Origin: DATAJX01 sp964601735
GTDB lineage: Bacteria; Pseudomonadota; Alphaproteobacteria; UBA2136; UBA6156
NCBI GenBank assembly: GCA_964601735.1
Contig: CAZROO010000003.1
Coordinates: forward strand, 14,236-78,235
Length of the DNA: 64,000 nt
Reading direction: 5' to 3'
Both the position numbers and the translations under genes were made by a program. Position 1 is the stretch's first letter, and every line of letters begins with the position of its first letter. Below are positions 49,721 to 57,609 of this stretch, piece after piece. The notes beneath the pieces are model-generated. The model saw only the letters and a list, made by a program, of their open reading frames with translations, made no database searches and was not told the origin of the DNA.

Positions 49721-50806
49721 TTATTTACCGAAAGCGTTGGGGCGGGTGGCGCCGTGGGCCAGCAGCAGGTTGGCGATGGCGACGTTCTGCTTGCCGAGCG
49801 CCATGCTCATGGGTGTGGCGCCGCCGCCGTTGGTTTGGGTGGCACTGGCGCCGTTTTCGAGCAGCAGTTTGGCGAGCTGGTAATTGCCGTTGTCGATGGC
49901 GATGTGCAGCGGCGTGGAGCCGTTGGTGTCGGCGGTGTTGGCCTGGGCACCGGCAGCGATGAGGAGCTTGCTCATTTCGGCCAGGTTTTTGCGCGCGGCG
50001 ATGTGCAGCGGGGTTTGGCGGTAGCGGTCTTGCGTGGTGGCCTTGGCGCCCGCCTTGAGCAGGGTACCCACGATGTCGGCATTGTTGTTGTCGATGGCGA
50101 AGAACAGCGGCGTGCGGCCGTCGAAGGCCGCGGCATCGACGTGGGCGCCGGCCGCCAGCAGCAGCTGCACCATGTTGGGCAGGTTGGCATTGGCGGCGGC
50201 GTGCAGCGGCGTCATGCCCCGGCTGTTGGGAGTGTTGACGTCGAGCCCCGCGGCCAGCAGCAGCTTGACGGCGTCCGGCTGGTTGGCCTCGGCTGCCGCA
50301 TAGAGCGCGGTGCTGCCGAAGGCGTTGGTGGCTTTGATGTTGAACCCGCCCCTGATGAACAGGATGAGGCTGGCGATGTCGCCCTGGCGGGCGGCGCCGA
50401 TGAAGCTTTCGGGGCTCCAGGTGTAGCCCTTGGCGGCCAGTTGCTGGCCGATGGCGACGTTTTGGCTGTTGGTATCGCTGACCACGGCGGCCACCTTGCC
50501 GCCCCCGCTTGGGTTTTTGCCGGCGGTGATTTCGAAGCTCTGGAATATCGCGCTGCCGGTGGGGCCGTCGGCGCTGCTGTAGACCACCTGGCGGGTGGTG
50601 GGGTGGGTGATGAACGGCGTGTTGGGGTAAAGCCGGGGGTTGGCATAAGCCACGGTCAGCTCGCGGTGCGAAGGGCCGCGAGGGCCGCCGAACCAGGTCC
50701 AGACCGCCATAGCCACCGCCACGCCACTGCCCAGCGTGACCAGCGCGGCCAGCGGCGAGCCGCCGAACAGCCAGGGTTGGTCTTCGACAAAACGGGGCAG
50801 GCGCAT
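49721..50806 (-). CDS. Membrane-anchored ankyrin-repeat protein
   Basis: This is a 361-residue protein. One N-terminal helix (LAALVTLGSGVAVAMAVWTW) is followed by a about 80-residue region without clear family. Then seven ankyrin repeats run from about residue 130 to the end, each near 33 residues (GMTPLHAAANANLPNMVQLL is typical). Such proteins bind partner proteins. With the helix at the N-terminus, the repeats could be on either side of the membrane. It is divergent from aspS. Confidence 0.88.
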   Translation of the reverse strand: MRLPRFVEDQPWLFGGSPLAALVTLGSGVAVAMAVWTWFGGPRGPSHRELTVAYANPRLYPNTPFITHPTTRQVVYSSADGPTGSAIFQSFEITAGKNPSGGGKVAAVVSDTNSQNVAIGQQLAAKGYTWSPESFIGAARQGDIASLILFIRGGFNIKATNAFGSTALYAAAEANQPDAVKLLLAAGLDVNTPNSRGMTPLHAAANANLPNMVQLLLAAGAHVDAAAFDGRTPLFFAIDNNNADIVGTLLKAGAKATTQDRYRQTPLHIAARKNLAEMSKLLIAAGAQANTADTNGSTPLHIAIDNGNYQLAKLLLENGASATQTNGGGATPMSMALGKQNVAIANLLLAHGATRPNAFGK

Positions 50807-50903
50807 GGATGGCGTTTTTTATTCCTTGGGAGGATGATGGCCGGAGAGCTTGACAGGTCAAGGAAATACAGGTGAAAAGGCACGGATTGATATGGAGAAT
50901 GTG

Positions 50904-52745
50904 ATGATTTCGCCCACCCAGAGTTTAGGTTTGCCCTACGCCACCCACAAGGGGGGTGACTTGCGTGCCGATGATGTAGGTACGACCGTGCGGCTGGTGG
51001 GATGGATGTTCCGCCGCCGAGACCACGGCGGCGTGGCGTTTGTTGACCTGCGCGGCGTGGACGGCACCGGCAACAACGGGCTGGTGCAACTGGTGTTCCG
51101 CCCGGAAAGCTGCGGCGCCGAACTGGTAGAGCGGATTACCCATACCGGCCTTGAAAGTGTGATTCAGATTGAAGGCCAAGTGATTGCACGTGGCGAAGGG
51201 CTGGCCAACCCCAACCTGCCGACCGGCGAGATTGAAATCGACGTGAAGCAGGCCGCCGTACTGGGCCTGGCCGAGCCGCTGCCGTATGCGCTGGAAGACA
51301 TGACGATTCCGGAAGAGCTGCGGCTGACTTACCGCTTTTTAGACCTGCGCCGCGACGATGTGCGGGCGATGATTCTGCTGCGCAATGCGGTGATTGCGAG
51401 TATCCGCAAGCGGATGTGGGGCAAGGGCTTTACCGAATTCCAGACGCCGATTCTGACCGCCAGCAGCCCCGAAGGCGCGCGCGATTTTCTGGTGCCGAGC
51501 CGTATCCACCCCGGCAAGTTTTACGCGTTGCCGCAGGCGCCGCAGCAGTTCAAGCAATTGCTGATGGTGAGCGGGTTTGACCGCTACTTCCAGGTTGCGC
51601 CGTGCTTCCGCGACGAGGATGCCCGCGCCGACCGTTGCCCGACCGATTTTTACCAGCTTGACCTGGAAATGGCCTTTCCGACCCAGGATGGCATTTTTGC
51701 CGTGATTGAGGACGTGATTGGCGGTGTGTTCGAGGAGTTCAAGGACTGGAACGGCAACGCCCGTAACCCCAACGGCCGTAGCGTGGAAAAGCAGGCCGAC
51801 GGCACCTGGCAACGCCTGCCCTACGCCGAGGCGATGGAGAAGTACGCCAGCGACAAGCCTGACCTGCGTTGCCCGCTGGTGATTGAGGATGTGAGTTCGC
51901 TTTGGACGGGCTTCAAAGTATTCGAAGACATCGTGAACAAAGGCGGTTATGTGCGTGCTATTAAAGCGCCCGCCGCCGCTCAGCCGCGCAGTTGGTTTGA
52001 CGATGTGGGCAAGTGGGCGATGGGTGAGTTTGGTGCTCCTGCGGCGCCGGGGTACATCACCTGGAAAGACGGCGAGGTGAAGGGGCCGTTGCTGAAGTTT
52101 TTGACGCCGGAAAACCTGGAGAAGCTCACCGCGCAAATGCGGCCGAAAGACGGGGATGTGATCTTCTTCATCGCCGGGGCGCGTACCGGTGCCAATGACA
52201 AGTTGCTTTCGGCGCTGCGGGTGCGCTTGGGCAACGACCTGGGCATTTCGGAAAAGAACGTGTTCAAGTTTGCGTGGATTGTCGACTTTCCGATGTTCGA
52301 GAAGGATGATGAGTCGGGCAAGATCGACTTTTCCCACAACCCGTTCAGCATGCCGCAAGGTGGCATGGAAGCGCTGAATGGCGACCCGCTGGATGTGAAG
52401 GCCTTCCAGTACGATTTGGTGTGCAATGGTTATGAGCTGATTTCGGGTGGTATCCGCAACCACCTGCCCGAGGTGATGCTGAAAGCCTTTGAAATTGCCG
52501 GGCGTCCGGCGGAGGAAGTGAAGGACAAGTTCCGCGGCCTGTGGAAGGCTTTCCACCTTGGTACGCCGCCGCACGGCGGCTGTGCCGCGGGCCTTGAGCG
52601 CGTGGTGATGCTGCTGGCCGAAAGCAACCTGGTGCGCGAAGTGGTGGCCTTCCCCATGACCCAGCGCGGCGAGGATCTGCTGATGGGGGCGCCTTCTGCC
52701 GTGAGCGAGGCGCAGTTAAAGGAACTTCACATCAAGTCACGTTAA
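50904..52745 (+). CDS. aspS: Aspartyl-tRNA synthetase, bacterial type
   Basis: AspRS charges tRNA-Asp, and in organisms without AsnRS also tRNA-Asn. The 613 residues include the N-terminal OB fold (VRLVGWMFRRRDHGGVAFVD), class II motif 2 (FRDEDARADRCP), the bacterial GAD insertion domain (about 300-420) and motif 3 (GLERVVMLLAESNLVREV). ATG 50904 is chosen because GGAG stands six bases before it; ATG 50892 and TTG 50850 are further upstream. Whether it discriminates tRNA-Asn cannot be judged here. Confidence 0.95.
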   Translation: MISPTQSLGLPYATHKGGDLRADDVGTTVRLVGWMFRRRDHGGVAFVDLRGVDGTGNNGLVQLVFRPESCGAELVERITHTGLESVIQIEGQVIARGEGLANPNLPTGEIEIDVKQAAVLGLAEPLPYALEDMTIPEELRLTYRFLDLRRDDVRAMILLRNAVIASIRKRMWGKGFTEFQTPILTASSPEGARDFLVPSRIHPGKFYALPQAPQQFKQLLMVSGFDRYFQVAPCFRDEDARADRCPTDFYQLDLEMAFPTQDGIFAVIEDVIGGVFEEFKDWNGNARNPNGRSVEKQADGTWQRLPYAEAMEKYASDKPDLRCPLVIEDVSSLWTGFKVFEDIVNKGGYVRAIKAPAAAQPRSWFDDVGKWAMGEFGAPAAPGYITWKDGEVKGPLLKFLTPENLEKLTAQMRPKDGDVIFFIAGARTGANDKLLSALRVRLGNDLGISEKNVFKFAWIVDFPMFEKDDESGKIDFSHNPFSMPQGGMEALNGDPLDVKAFQYDLVCNGYELISGGIRNHLPEVMLKAFEIAGRPAEEVKDKFRGLWKAFHLGTPPHGGCAAGLERVVMLLAESNLVREVVAFPMTQRGEDLLMGAPSAVSEAQLKELHIKSR

Positions 52746-52748
52746 AAT

Positions 52749-52774
52749 AAAAACCCCGCCTTAGCGGGGTTTGA
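52749..52774. terminator. Terminator after aspS
   Basis: AAACCCCGC-TTA-GCGGGGTTT is symmetric with an A-rich lead and TGATT after. The stop codon of the converging small gene lies in its loop. Confidence 0.8.
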
Positions 52775-52943
52775 TTCTTCTGCGGGTCAGTATTGCCCAG
52801 ATGGAGGTAGCAACGGAAGATATGATGGCTGAGGCAATAAGGGCCTTATCTGTCGAATAGTGGAAATAGAGCAGACCTTTACCGGCAACGAATCCGGAGC
52901 CGACGACGATAAGGAGCCTAAATAGCGTTTCGACTAAGAGCAT
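52761..52943 (-). CDS. Small membrane protein, function unknown
   Basis: This is a 60-residue protein with two hydrophobic segments (LFRLLIVVGSGFVAGKGLLY and ALIASAIISSVATSIWAIL) and a basic end (RRRIKPR). ATG 52943 has CGGAGA at seven bases. Its stop lies in the aspS terminator loop. The composition is less GC-rich than the neighbours. No family is recognised. Confidence 0.5.
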   Translation of the reverse strand: MLLVETLFRLLIVVGSGFVAGKGLLYFHYSTDKALIASAIISSVATSIWAILTRRRIKPR

Positions 52944-53041
52944 ATTGATTCTCCGCGATGGGAAAAAGGGAGATTGATAGGCTGGTTATGGGCTAGGCGA
53001 AGGCCGTATGCAACCCCCTTGATTTCGCTTATTCTGGGGCC

Positions 53042-54601
53042 GTGAAAAGCCCCTATTTGAAGCCGAAACTGACGTTTAAAATCAAGGACGAGGCCGGGAT
53101 GGCCCGGTTGGCCGCGATTGTGGCGCGGTTTGCCGTTGTTGCGGATGTGATTCGGCTGGAAGGCGGCCTCGGTGCAGGCAAGACGACCTTCACCCGGTAT
53201 TTTTTGCATGCGCTGGGCTGGAAGGGCGATGTGCCGAGCCCGACGTTCACGCTGGTGCAGACCTATGCGACGCCGCGCATCAACGTGGCGCATGTGGATT
53301 GCTACCGCTTGAAAAACCCCGCCGAGCTTGAGGCGCTGGATTTGGCCGAGTACCGCAAGCATGGGTTGATTATCGCCGAATGGCCGAGCAAGGGCGGGGC
53401 GTTGCTAAGTGCGAAACAGCCGGACTTTTTGAGCTATCACATCAATAACCCGGATAACGGCGGGGTGCTGACCATCAAGATTGTGCCGGGCCGCGGGACG
53501 GCGCGGGTGGTGACGCTGGCGGGGAGCAAGAGCTGGCAGCATCGGTTTGGCCTCATGTGGCCGGACGGCAAGGGTGCGGTGCGGCGTCAGGTGAGCGAGA
53601 AGGCGCGGCGGGCGATTCTTAAAAAATTCAAAGTGCCTGCCGGTTACAAGATGCAGGCGCTGCCGGGTGACTGGAGCGGGCGGAGCTATGCGCGGATTAC
53701 GCTCAAGAACGGCGACAAGCGCATGCTGATGGATTCGCCGCCGCCGTGGGAAGGGACGCAGGATACGGTTGAGGTGTCGAAGTACTATCGCGGCATTGGC
53801 GTGAGTGCGGCGAAGTGCTTTAAGCAGGACGCGCGTGAAGGCTATTTGTTGACCGAGGATTTGGGCGACGACAAGCTGATTGTGCGGGTGGAGAAGAAGG
53901 CGAGGGACATCACCGAGTGGTACAAGGCGGCGGTGGATTTGCTGGTGAAACTTCACAAGGCCAAGCCGATGAAAACTGCGCGCAAATACGCGCCGCGCGA
54001 CTGGTGGGCCGAGGTGGCGCGGTTCATCGACTGGTACTTCCCCCTTGCCACCGGGCGGGCGGCGACGCTGGCCGAGCGGGCCGAGTTCATGGCGCTATGG
54101 CAGCCGCTGTACGAGCACCTGATGCAGGGGCCTCTGGGGACGGTGATGTGGGATTACCAGAGCACCAACATCATGATTCTGGGTGACGAGCCGTGTGTGG
54201 AGAACATTGGGTTGGTGGACATTCAGGATGCGCGGACGGCGCCGGTGGTTCAGGATTTGGCGATTCTGCTGCGGGATATCCGCCGTGTGCCGGACGGGAA
54301 GCTGGAGCGTGAGATGGTTGCTTATGCCGCAGCACGGTTGAAGGTGAAGCCTGCCGATGTCCAACTATGGCTGGACATTGCCGGGTTGCAGCATGGGTGC
54401 CGGATTATCGGCGGGTTGGCGCGAAGCATTCTGCGCGACAACAAGCCCGAGGGTGCCAAGCGGTTTTTGGCGCGGACGTGGGAAACCACGCGGCAAAGTT
54501 ACGGCTGCAAGGCTGTGCAGGATGTGGTGAAGTTCATCGACAAGCTGCAAAAGCCCGGTTTGGCGGCGGTGGAAAAAAGAAGGCTGCATGAGGGCGTTTA
54601 A
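53042..54601 (+). CDS. tsaE: Fusion of TsaE and AmgK-like sugar kinase
   Basis: Residues 1-about 155 are TsaE, the ATPase of tRNA threonylcarbamoyladenosine synthesis, with GGLGAGKTTFTRYFL and SPTFTLVQTY. Residues about 195-519 are an APH-type kinase like AmgK, which phosphorylates anomeric MurNAc or GlcNAc in cell-wall recycling: LTEDLGDD, VMWDYQSTNIMI (catalytic Asp and Asn kept, but the usual His is Met) and GLVDIQDAR. This fusion is known in alphaproteobacteria. The start is GTG 53042. The stop overlaps the murU-like gene, whose product would act next. Confidence 0.9.
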   Translation: MKSPYLKPKLTFKIKDEAGMARLAAIVARFAVVADVIRLEGGLGAGKTTFTRYFLHALGWKGDVPSPTFTLVQTYATPRINVAHVDCYRLKNPAELEALDLAEYRKHGLIIAEWPSKGGALLSAKQPDFLSYHINNPDNGGVLTIKIVPGRGTARVVTLAGSKSWQHRFGLMWPDGKGAVRRQVSEKARRAILKKFKVPAGYKMQALPGDWSGRSYARITLKNGDKRMLMDSPPPWEGTQDTVEVSKYYRGIGVSAAKCFKQDAREGYLLTEDLGDDKLIVRVEKKARDITEWYKAAVDLLVKLHKAKPMKTARKYAPRDWWAEVARFIDWYFPLATGRAATLAERAEFMALWQPLYEHLMQGPLGTVMWDYQSTNIMILGDEPCVENIGLVDIQDARTAPVVQDLAILLRDIRRVPDGKLEREMVAYAAARLKVKPADVQLWLDIAGLQHGCRIIGGLARSILRDNKPEGAKRFLARTWETTRQSYGCKAVQDVVKFIDKLQKPGLAAVEKRRLHEGV

Positions 54602-55341
54602 TGAGTAAAGCGGCGATTAACACGGCGATGTTGCTGGCCGCCGGGCTGGGAACGCGGTTGCGTCCGCTGACCGACAACACGCCCAAGCCGCTGATTAACG
54701 TGGGCGGCACGCCGATGCTGATTCGCAGTTTGAGGCTGATGAAGCAGGCGGGGATCCAGCGGGTGGTGATCAACACCCATTACCTGCCGAGGCTGATTGA
54801 GCAGGCGCTGAAGACGTTTGAGGTGCCGGGGGTGCAGATTCATTTGAGTTACGAGCCGGAGTTGCTGGAGACTGGCGGAGGCATCAAGAAGGCGCTGCCG
54901 TTGCTGGGCAGCGGGCCTTTTTTGGTGGTGAACAGCGATGCGGTTTGGCTGGAGGACGCGCACCCGTTGCTGCGGCCGCTGATGGCGGGGTTCAATTTAA
55001 AAAAGCACGACGTGCTGATGGCGGTGGTGCCGACCGAGCGTACCAAGGAATTCCGGCTTGAGGGCGGCGATTATATTTTTGACCGCAAGACCAAGAAACT
55101 GAAGCGTCCGGTGCCGAAGAAGCGCAATGCGGCGGATGTGGTCTATTCGGGGATTCACATTACCCACCCGGATTTTATTGCGTTTGAGACGGCGGAGAGA
55201 TTTTCCCTCGTTCGCCCGTGGCAGGCGGCGGAGGCTGAAGGGCGCTTGCAGGGGATGCTGTATGATGCGCCGTGGGTGGATATGGGGAGCCATACGGGAT
55301 TGCATTATGCCCGCGAGCTAGCTTCGCTTCAAAAAGCTTAA
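54601..55341 (+). CDS. murU: MurU-like nucleotidyltransferase
   Basis: This 246-residue protein probably makes UDP-MurNAc from MurNAc 1-phosphate and UTP, bypassing fosfomycin-sensitive de novo synthesis. MLLAAGLGTRLRPLTDNTPK is the nucleotide-binding signature. GGTPMLIRSL, LETGGGIKKALPLL, VVNSDAVW and VDMGSHTGL complete the pattern. It overlaps the TsaE-AmgK stop by one base. A GlcNAc- or mannose-phosphate transferase is the alternative. Confidence 0.87.
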   Translation: MSKAAINTAMLLAAGLGTRLRPLTDNTPKPLINVGGTPMLIRSLRLMKQAGIQRVVINTHYLPRLIEQALKTFEVPGVQIHLSYEPELLETGGGIKKALPLLGSGPFLVVNSDAVWLEDAHPLLRPLMAGFNLKKHDVLMAVVPTERTKEFRLEGGDYIFDRKTKKLKRPVPKKRNAADVVYSGIHITHPDFIAFETAERFSLVRPWQAAEAEGRLQGMLYDAPWVDMGSHTGLHYARELASLQKA

Positions 55342-55345
55342 AGTT

Positions 55346-55570
55346 ATGAAAGTTGAGAAGTCATCAAACCAACTGCCTAAAATATGGCAGTGGATGTATG
55401 TCTACTTGATGGTTTTCCCAATGCTATACGCAATTTTCATTATGGACTGTTATAGTAGAATTGGTGGGTGTGAAAGTCCGAAACGTGCAGCGCTGATATT
55501 GGTGTGGGTATTTCTTATAGGTGGATTAGCTAGATTCCATACCTATTTGTTAAATCGTAATAGGAAATAA
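55346..55570 (+). CDS. Small membrane protein in an AT-rich patch
   Basis: This is a 74-residue protein with two hydrophobic segments (WMYVYLMVFPMLYAIFI and ALILVWVFLIGGLARF). Codon use is markedly poorer in G and C than in murU and rmuC on either side, which suggests recent entry or a fast-evolving gene. The start is five bases after the murU stop, but the Shine-Dalgarno is weak. It converges with rmuC. No family is recognised. Confidence 0.5.
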   Translation: MKVEKSSNQLPKIWQWMYVYLMVFPMLYAIFIMDCYSRIGGCESPKRAALILVWVFLIGGLARFHTYLLNRNRK

Positions 55571-55573
55571 CTA

Positions 55574-56713
55574 TTAGTTAAGAGTTTTGTCGTCTTGGGA
55601 GACCGCGCCGAGGAGGGTGGTGGGTTGCTCGTTGCTCTCATCGCCGGTGGGGAGGAGTTTGTCGAAGGCGCGTTCGAGCATGTTGGTGCGGGTGCCGACG
55701 AGGGTGCTGAAGCGCTTGGCGACGGCATCGAAGGCCTTGGCGACGTCGTCGTGCGCCTCGATGAAATTCTGCCACTGCTTGTGGAAGGTATCGAGGTGGC
55801 GTTTGAGCTCGACGGTCTGGCTTTGGAGGAGGAACGTCTGCTCGGCCTGGCGCACCACGGCGAGCACCGCCAGCAGTGTGGTGGGCGAGCAGAGGATGAT
55901 GTTCTGGCGGATGGCATCGCGCAATAAATCTTCATCGTTTTCAAACAGAAACGCGTAGATCTGCTCGTTGGGGATGAAGACGAGAAGGTAGGGCAGCGAG
56001 GTTTTGTTATCGACGGTTGTGCTGCCGGTGTAGTTGCGTTGGTGGGCTTCCTTCACCCGCGCACGCGCGGCGCGGAGGAAAGAAGTTTTGTCCGCTTCAT
56101 TTGGATTTGACTGGTAGGTGAAATAGCCTTCGGTCGGGAACTTCACATCCATGTGCAGGACGTGGCCGCCGGGCAGCGGGAAGGTGAAATCGGGGCGCGG
56201 TTTGGTACCGTCTTCTCCTTTAAGCTGTACCTGGCGGAAGTAGCTGACGTTCTCCTTGAGCCCTGCGTAGGTAAGGATGTCTTCGGCGATGCGTTCGCCC
56301 CACTGGCCGCGCACCTGGTTGTTGCTGAGCGCGTTGGCGAGCGTACCGGTGGCGGTGCGCAACGTGGTGAGCTGCTCGGCGGTTTGGGCCAGTTGCTGGC
56401 CGAGGCTGGCGTATTGGGTGGCGCGGTCTTTTTCCAGCGTTTCGATCCGGGCGCTGATTCTGCCGAGGTTTTCGCCGAGTTGCTTTTTGAGGTCGTCGAG
56501 GTTGGTGCTGATGACCTGTTGCTTGCTGTTGAGCTGTTCGGTGGCGAGGGTGGTGTGCTCTCCGAGTTTTTCGCGGGCCAAGTTGATGACGCTGGAAATG
56601 AGGTCGGATGCGCTTTGCGGCTGGGCCAGCTTGGGCTGGAGGTAGAACCACATCACCGCGGCGCCTGCGGCAAAACCGAAAAGGAGGAAGAGGGCGGCGG
56701 CAAGGAGGATCAT
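55574..56713 (-). CDS. rmuC: RmuC family protein
   Basis: RmuC limits DNA inversions at short inverted repeats and is predicted to be a nuclease-like protein. The 379 residues show an N-terminal membrane helix and a long coiled coil (about 40-130). The conserved domain then follows: NNQVRGQWGERIAEDIL, RPDFTFPLPGG, HMDVKFPTEGYFTY and LVFIPNEQIYAFLFE. Inverted repeats are common in this window. The gene is single. Confidence 0.93.
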   Translation of the reverse strand: MILLAAALFLLFGFAAGAAVMWFYLQPKLAQPQSASDLISSVINLAREKLGEHTTLATEQLNSKQQVISTNLDDLKKQLGENLGRISARIETLEKDRATQYASLGQQLAQTAEQLTTLRTATGTLANALSNNQVRGQWGERIAEDILTYAGLKENVSYFRQVQLKGEDGTKPRPDFTFPLPGGHVLHMDVKFPTEGYFTYQSNPNEADKTSFLRAARARVKEAHQRNYTGSTTVDNKTSLPYLLVFIPNEQIYAFLFENDEDLLRDAIRQNIILCSPTTLLAVLAVVRQAEQTFLLQSQTVELKRHLDTFHKQWQNFIEAHDDVAKAFDAVAKRFSTLVGTRTNMLERAFDKLLPTGDESNEQPTTLLGAVSQDDKTLN

Positions 56714-56734
56714 GTTGTTCCCGGTGTTGTGTTC

Positions 56735-56768
56735 AAAGAGGCGTGGATGCCAGCCTGCGCTGGCATGA
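56735..56768. repeat. REP-like hairpin, family 3
   Basis: GGCGTGGATGCCAGCC-TGC-GCTGGCATGAAGCC matches the general form of the other family 3 copies. It lies between the redoxin and rmuC genes. Confidence 0.5.
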
Positions 56769-56777
56769 AGCCAGGTT

Positions 56778-57380
56778 TTAGTATTTCACCGAGCAGCCGT
56801 AGGGTTTGCTGGTGGCCACGGCCACCGGTTTGCCCGCCAGCGTGGCGTCGAGCGCGTCGGCGACGTAGTTGTCGGCGCGGGCGATGTCGTCCTGGCTGAA
56901 GCTGGGGATGCTATCGATGGCGCCGCGGTAGACGATTTTGCCGTTACCATCGATGACTACCATCGTGGGCGTGTTGGTGGCGTCGAAGGCCTTGCCGAGG
57001 GTGCCGGAGCTATCGAGCAGCACGGCGGTGCCCTTGAAGCCCATACGGGCGACGGCGGCGGGAGCGTCTTTTTGCTCGAGATAACCTTCCTTACCCTTGG
57101 CCGAGGAGATGACGCTGAACCAGGTGACGCCCTTGGCGGTGTATTTGGTTTGCAGCTTTTGCATGTTGCCGCTGTCGTAGTGCTTGTGGACGAAGGGGCA
57201 GGCGTAGTTGGTCCATTCCAGCACCAGCGGGTGGCCGCGGGCCTCGCCGAAGGTGCGGGCCTTGCCGTTCTGGTCGACCGTGCCCATTGTGGCCGGGACG
57301 GTATCGCCGACTTTGAAAACATCGGCGGCGTAGACGTTAAAAGACAGCAGCGCGGCGGCGGCCAGCAGGATTTTTTTCAT
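56778..57380 (-). CDS. Exported thioredoxin-like redoxin
   Basis: This is a 200-residue protein with a signal peptide (MKKILLAAAALLSFNVYA) and a thioredoxin/AhpC-type fold. The active site is TNYACPFVHKHYD, with a single Cys where thioredoxins have CxxC, as in some periplasmic peroxiredoxin-like proteins. ATNTPTMVVIDGNGKIVYRG is the cis-Pro loop, and a last Cys is near the C-terminus (GCSVKY). ATG 57380 follows AGGGG. It is the last gene before the repeat-flanked region. Confidence 0.82.
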   Translation of the reverse strand: MKKILLAAAALLSFNVYAADVFKVGDTVPATMGTVDQNGKARTFGEARGHPLVLEWTNYACPFVHKHYDSGNMQKLQTKYTAKGVTWFSVISSAKGKEGYLEQKDAPAAVARMGFKGTAVLLDSSGTLGKAFDATNTPTMVVIDGNGKIVYRGAIDSIPSFSQDDIARADNYVADALDATLAGKPVAVATSKPYGCSVKY

Positions 57381-57452
57381 TGTGGAACCCCTTGTTGTTC
57401 GGGTTAATTCTAACCTGAGAGGAATAAAGGGCAAGATGCTTTAGAATTAGAA

Positions 57453-57607
57453 TTGGTGGGCGGCGCAGTCCTGCCAGTACCTTTCTTCCCTGCTAACAGG
57501 GAATTAACAGCGATTAAATCCCCTTCAAGCCTCAGCTTTCTCCAAGTTTCCTAGGAATTGATGGGGATTCCCTCTTTCCAGAACAGGGAATTCCTTATTG
57601 CTTAACA
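57453..57607. repeat. AACAGGGA-rich repeat, left copy
   Basis: GCGCAGTCCTGCCAGTACC, CTTCCCTGCTAACAGGGAAT, CCAGAACAGGGAATTCC and GCTTAACAGG occur in the same order and direction as in the copy at 63700-63925. The middle differs. It lies between the redoxin and the secretion genes, and holds no gene. Confidence 0.7.
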
Positions 57608-57609
57608 GG

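Noticed and set aside
57453..57607. AACAGGGA boxes as a CRISPR array
   Set aside because: Boxes are few, irregularly spaced and in both orientations, with no uniform repeat-spacer pattern and no cas genes.
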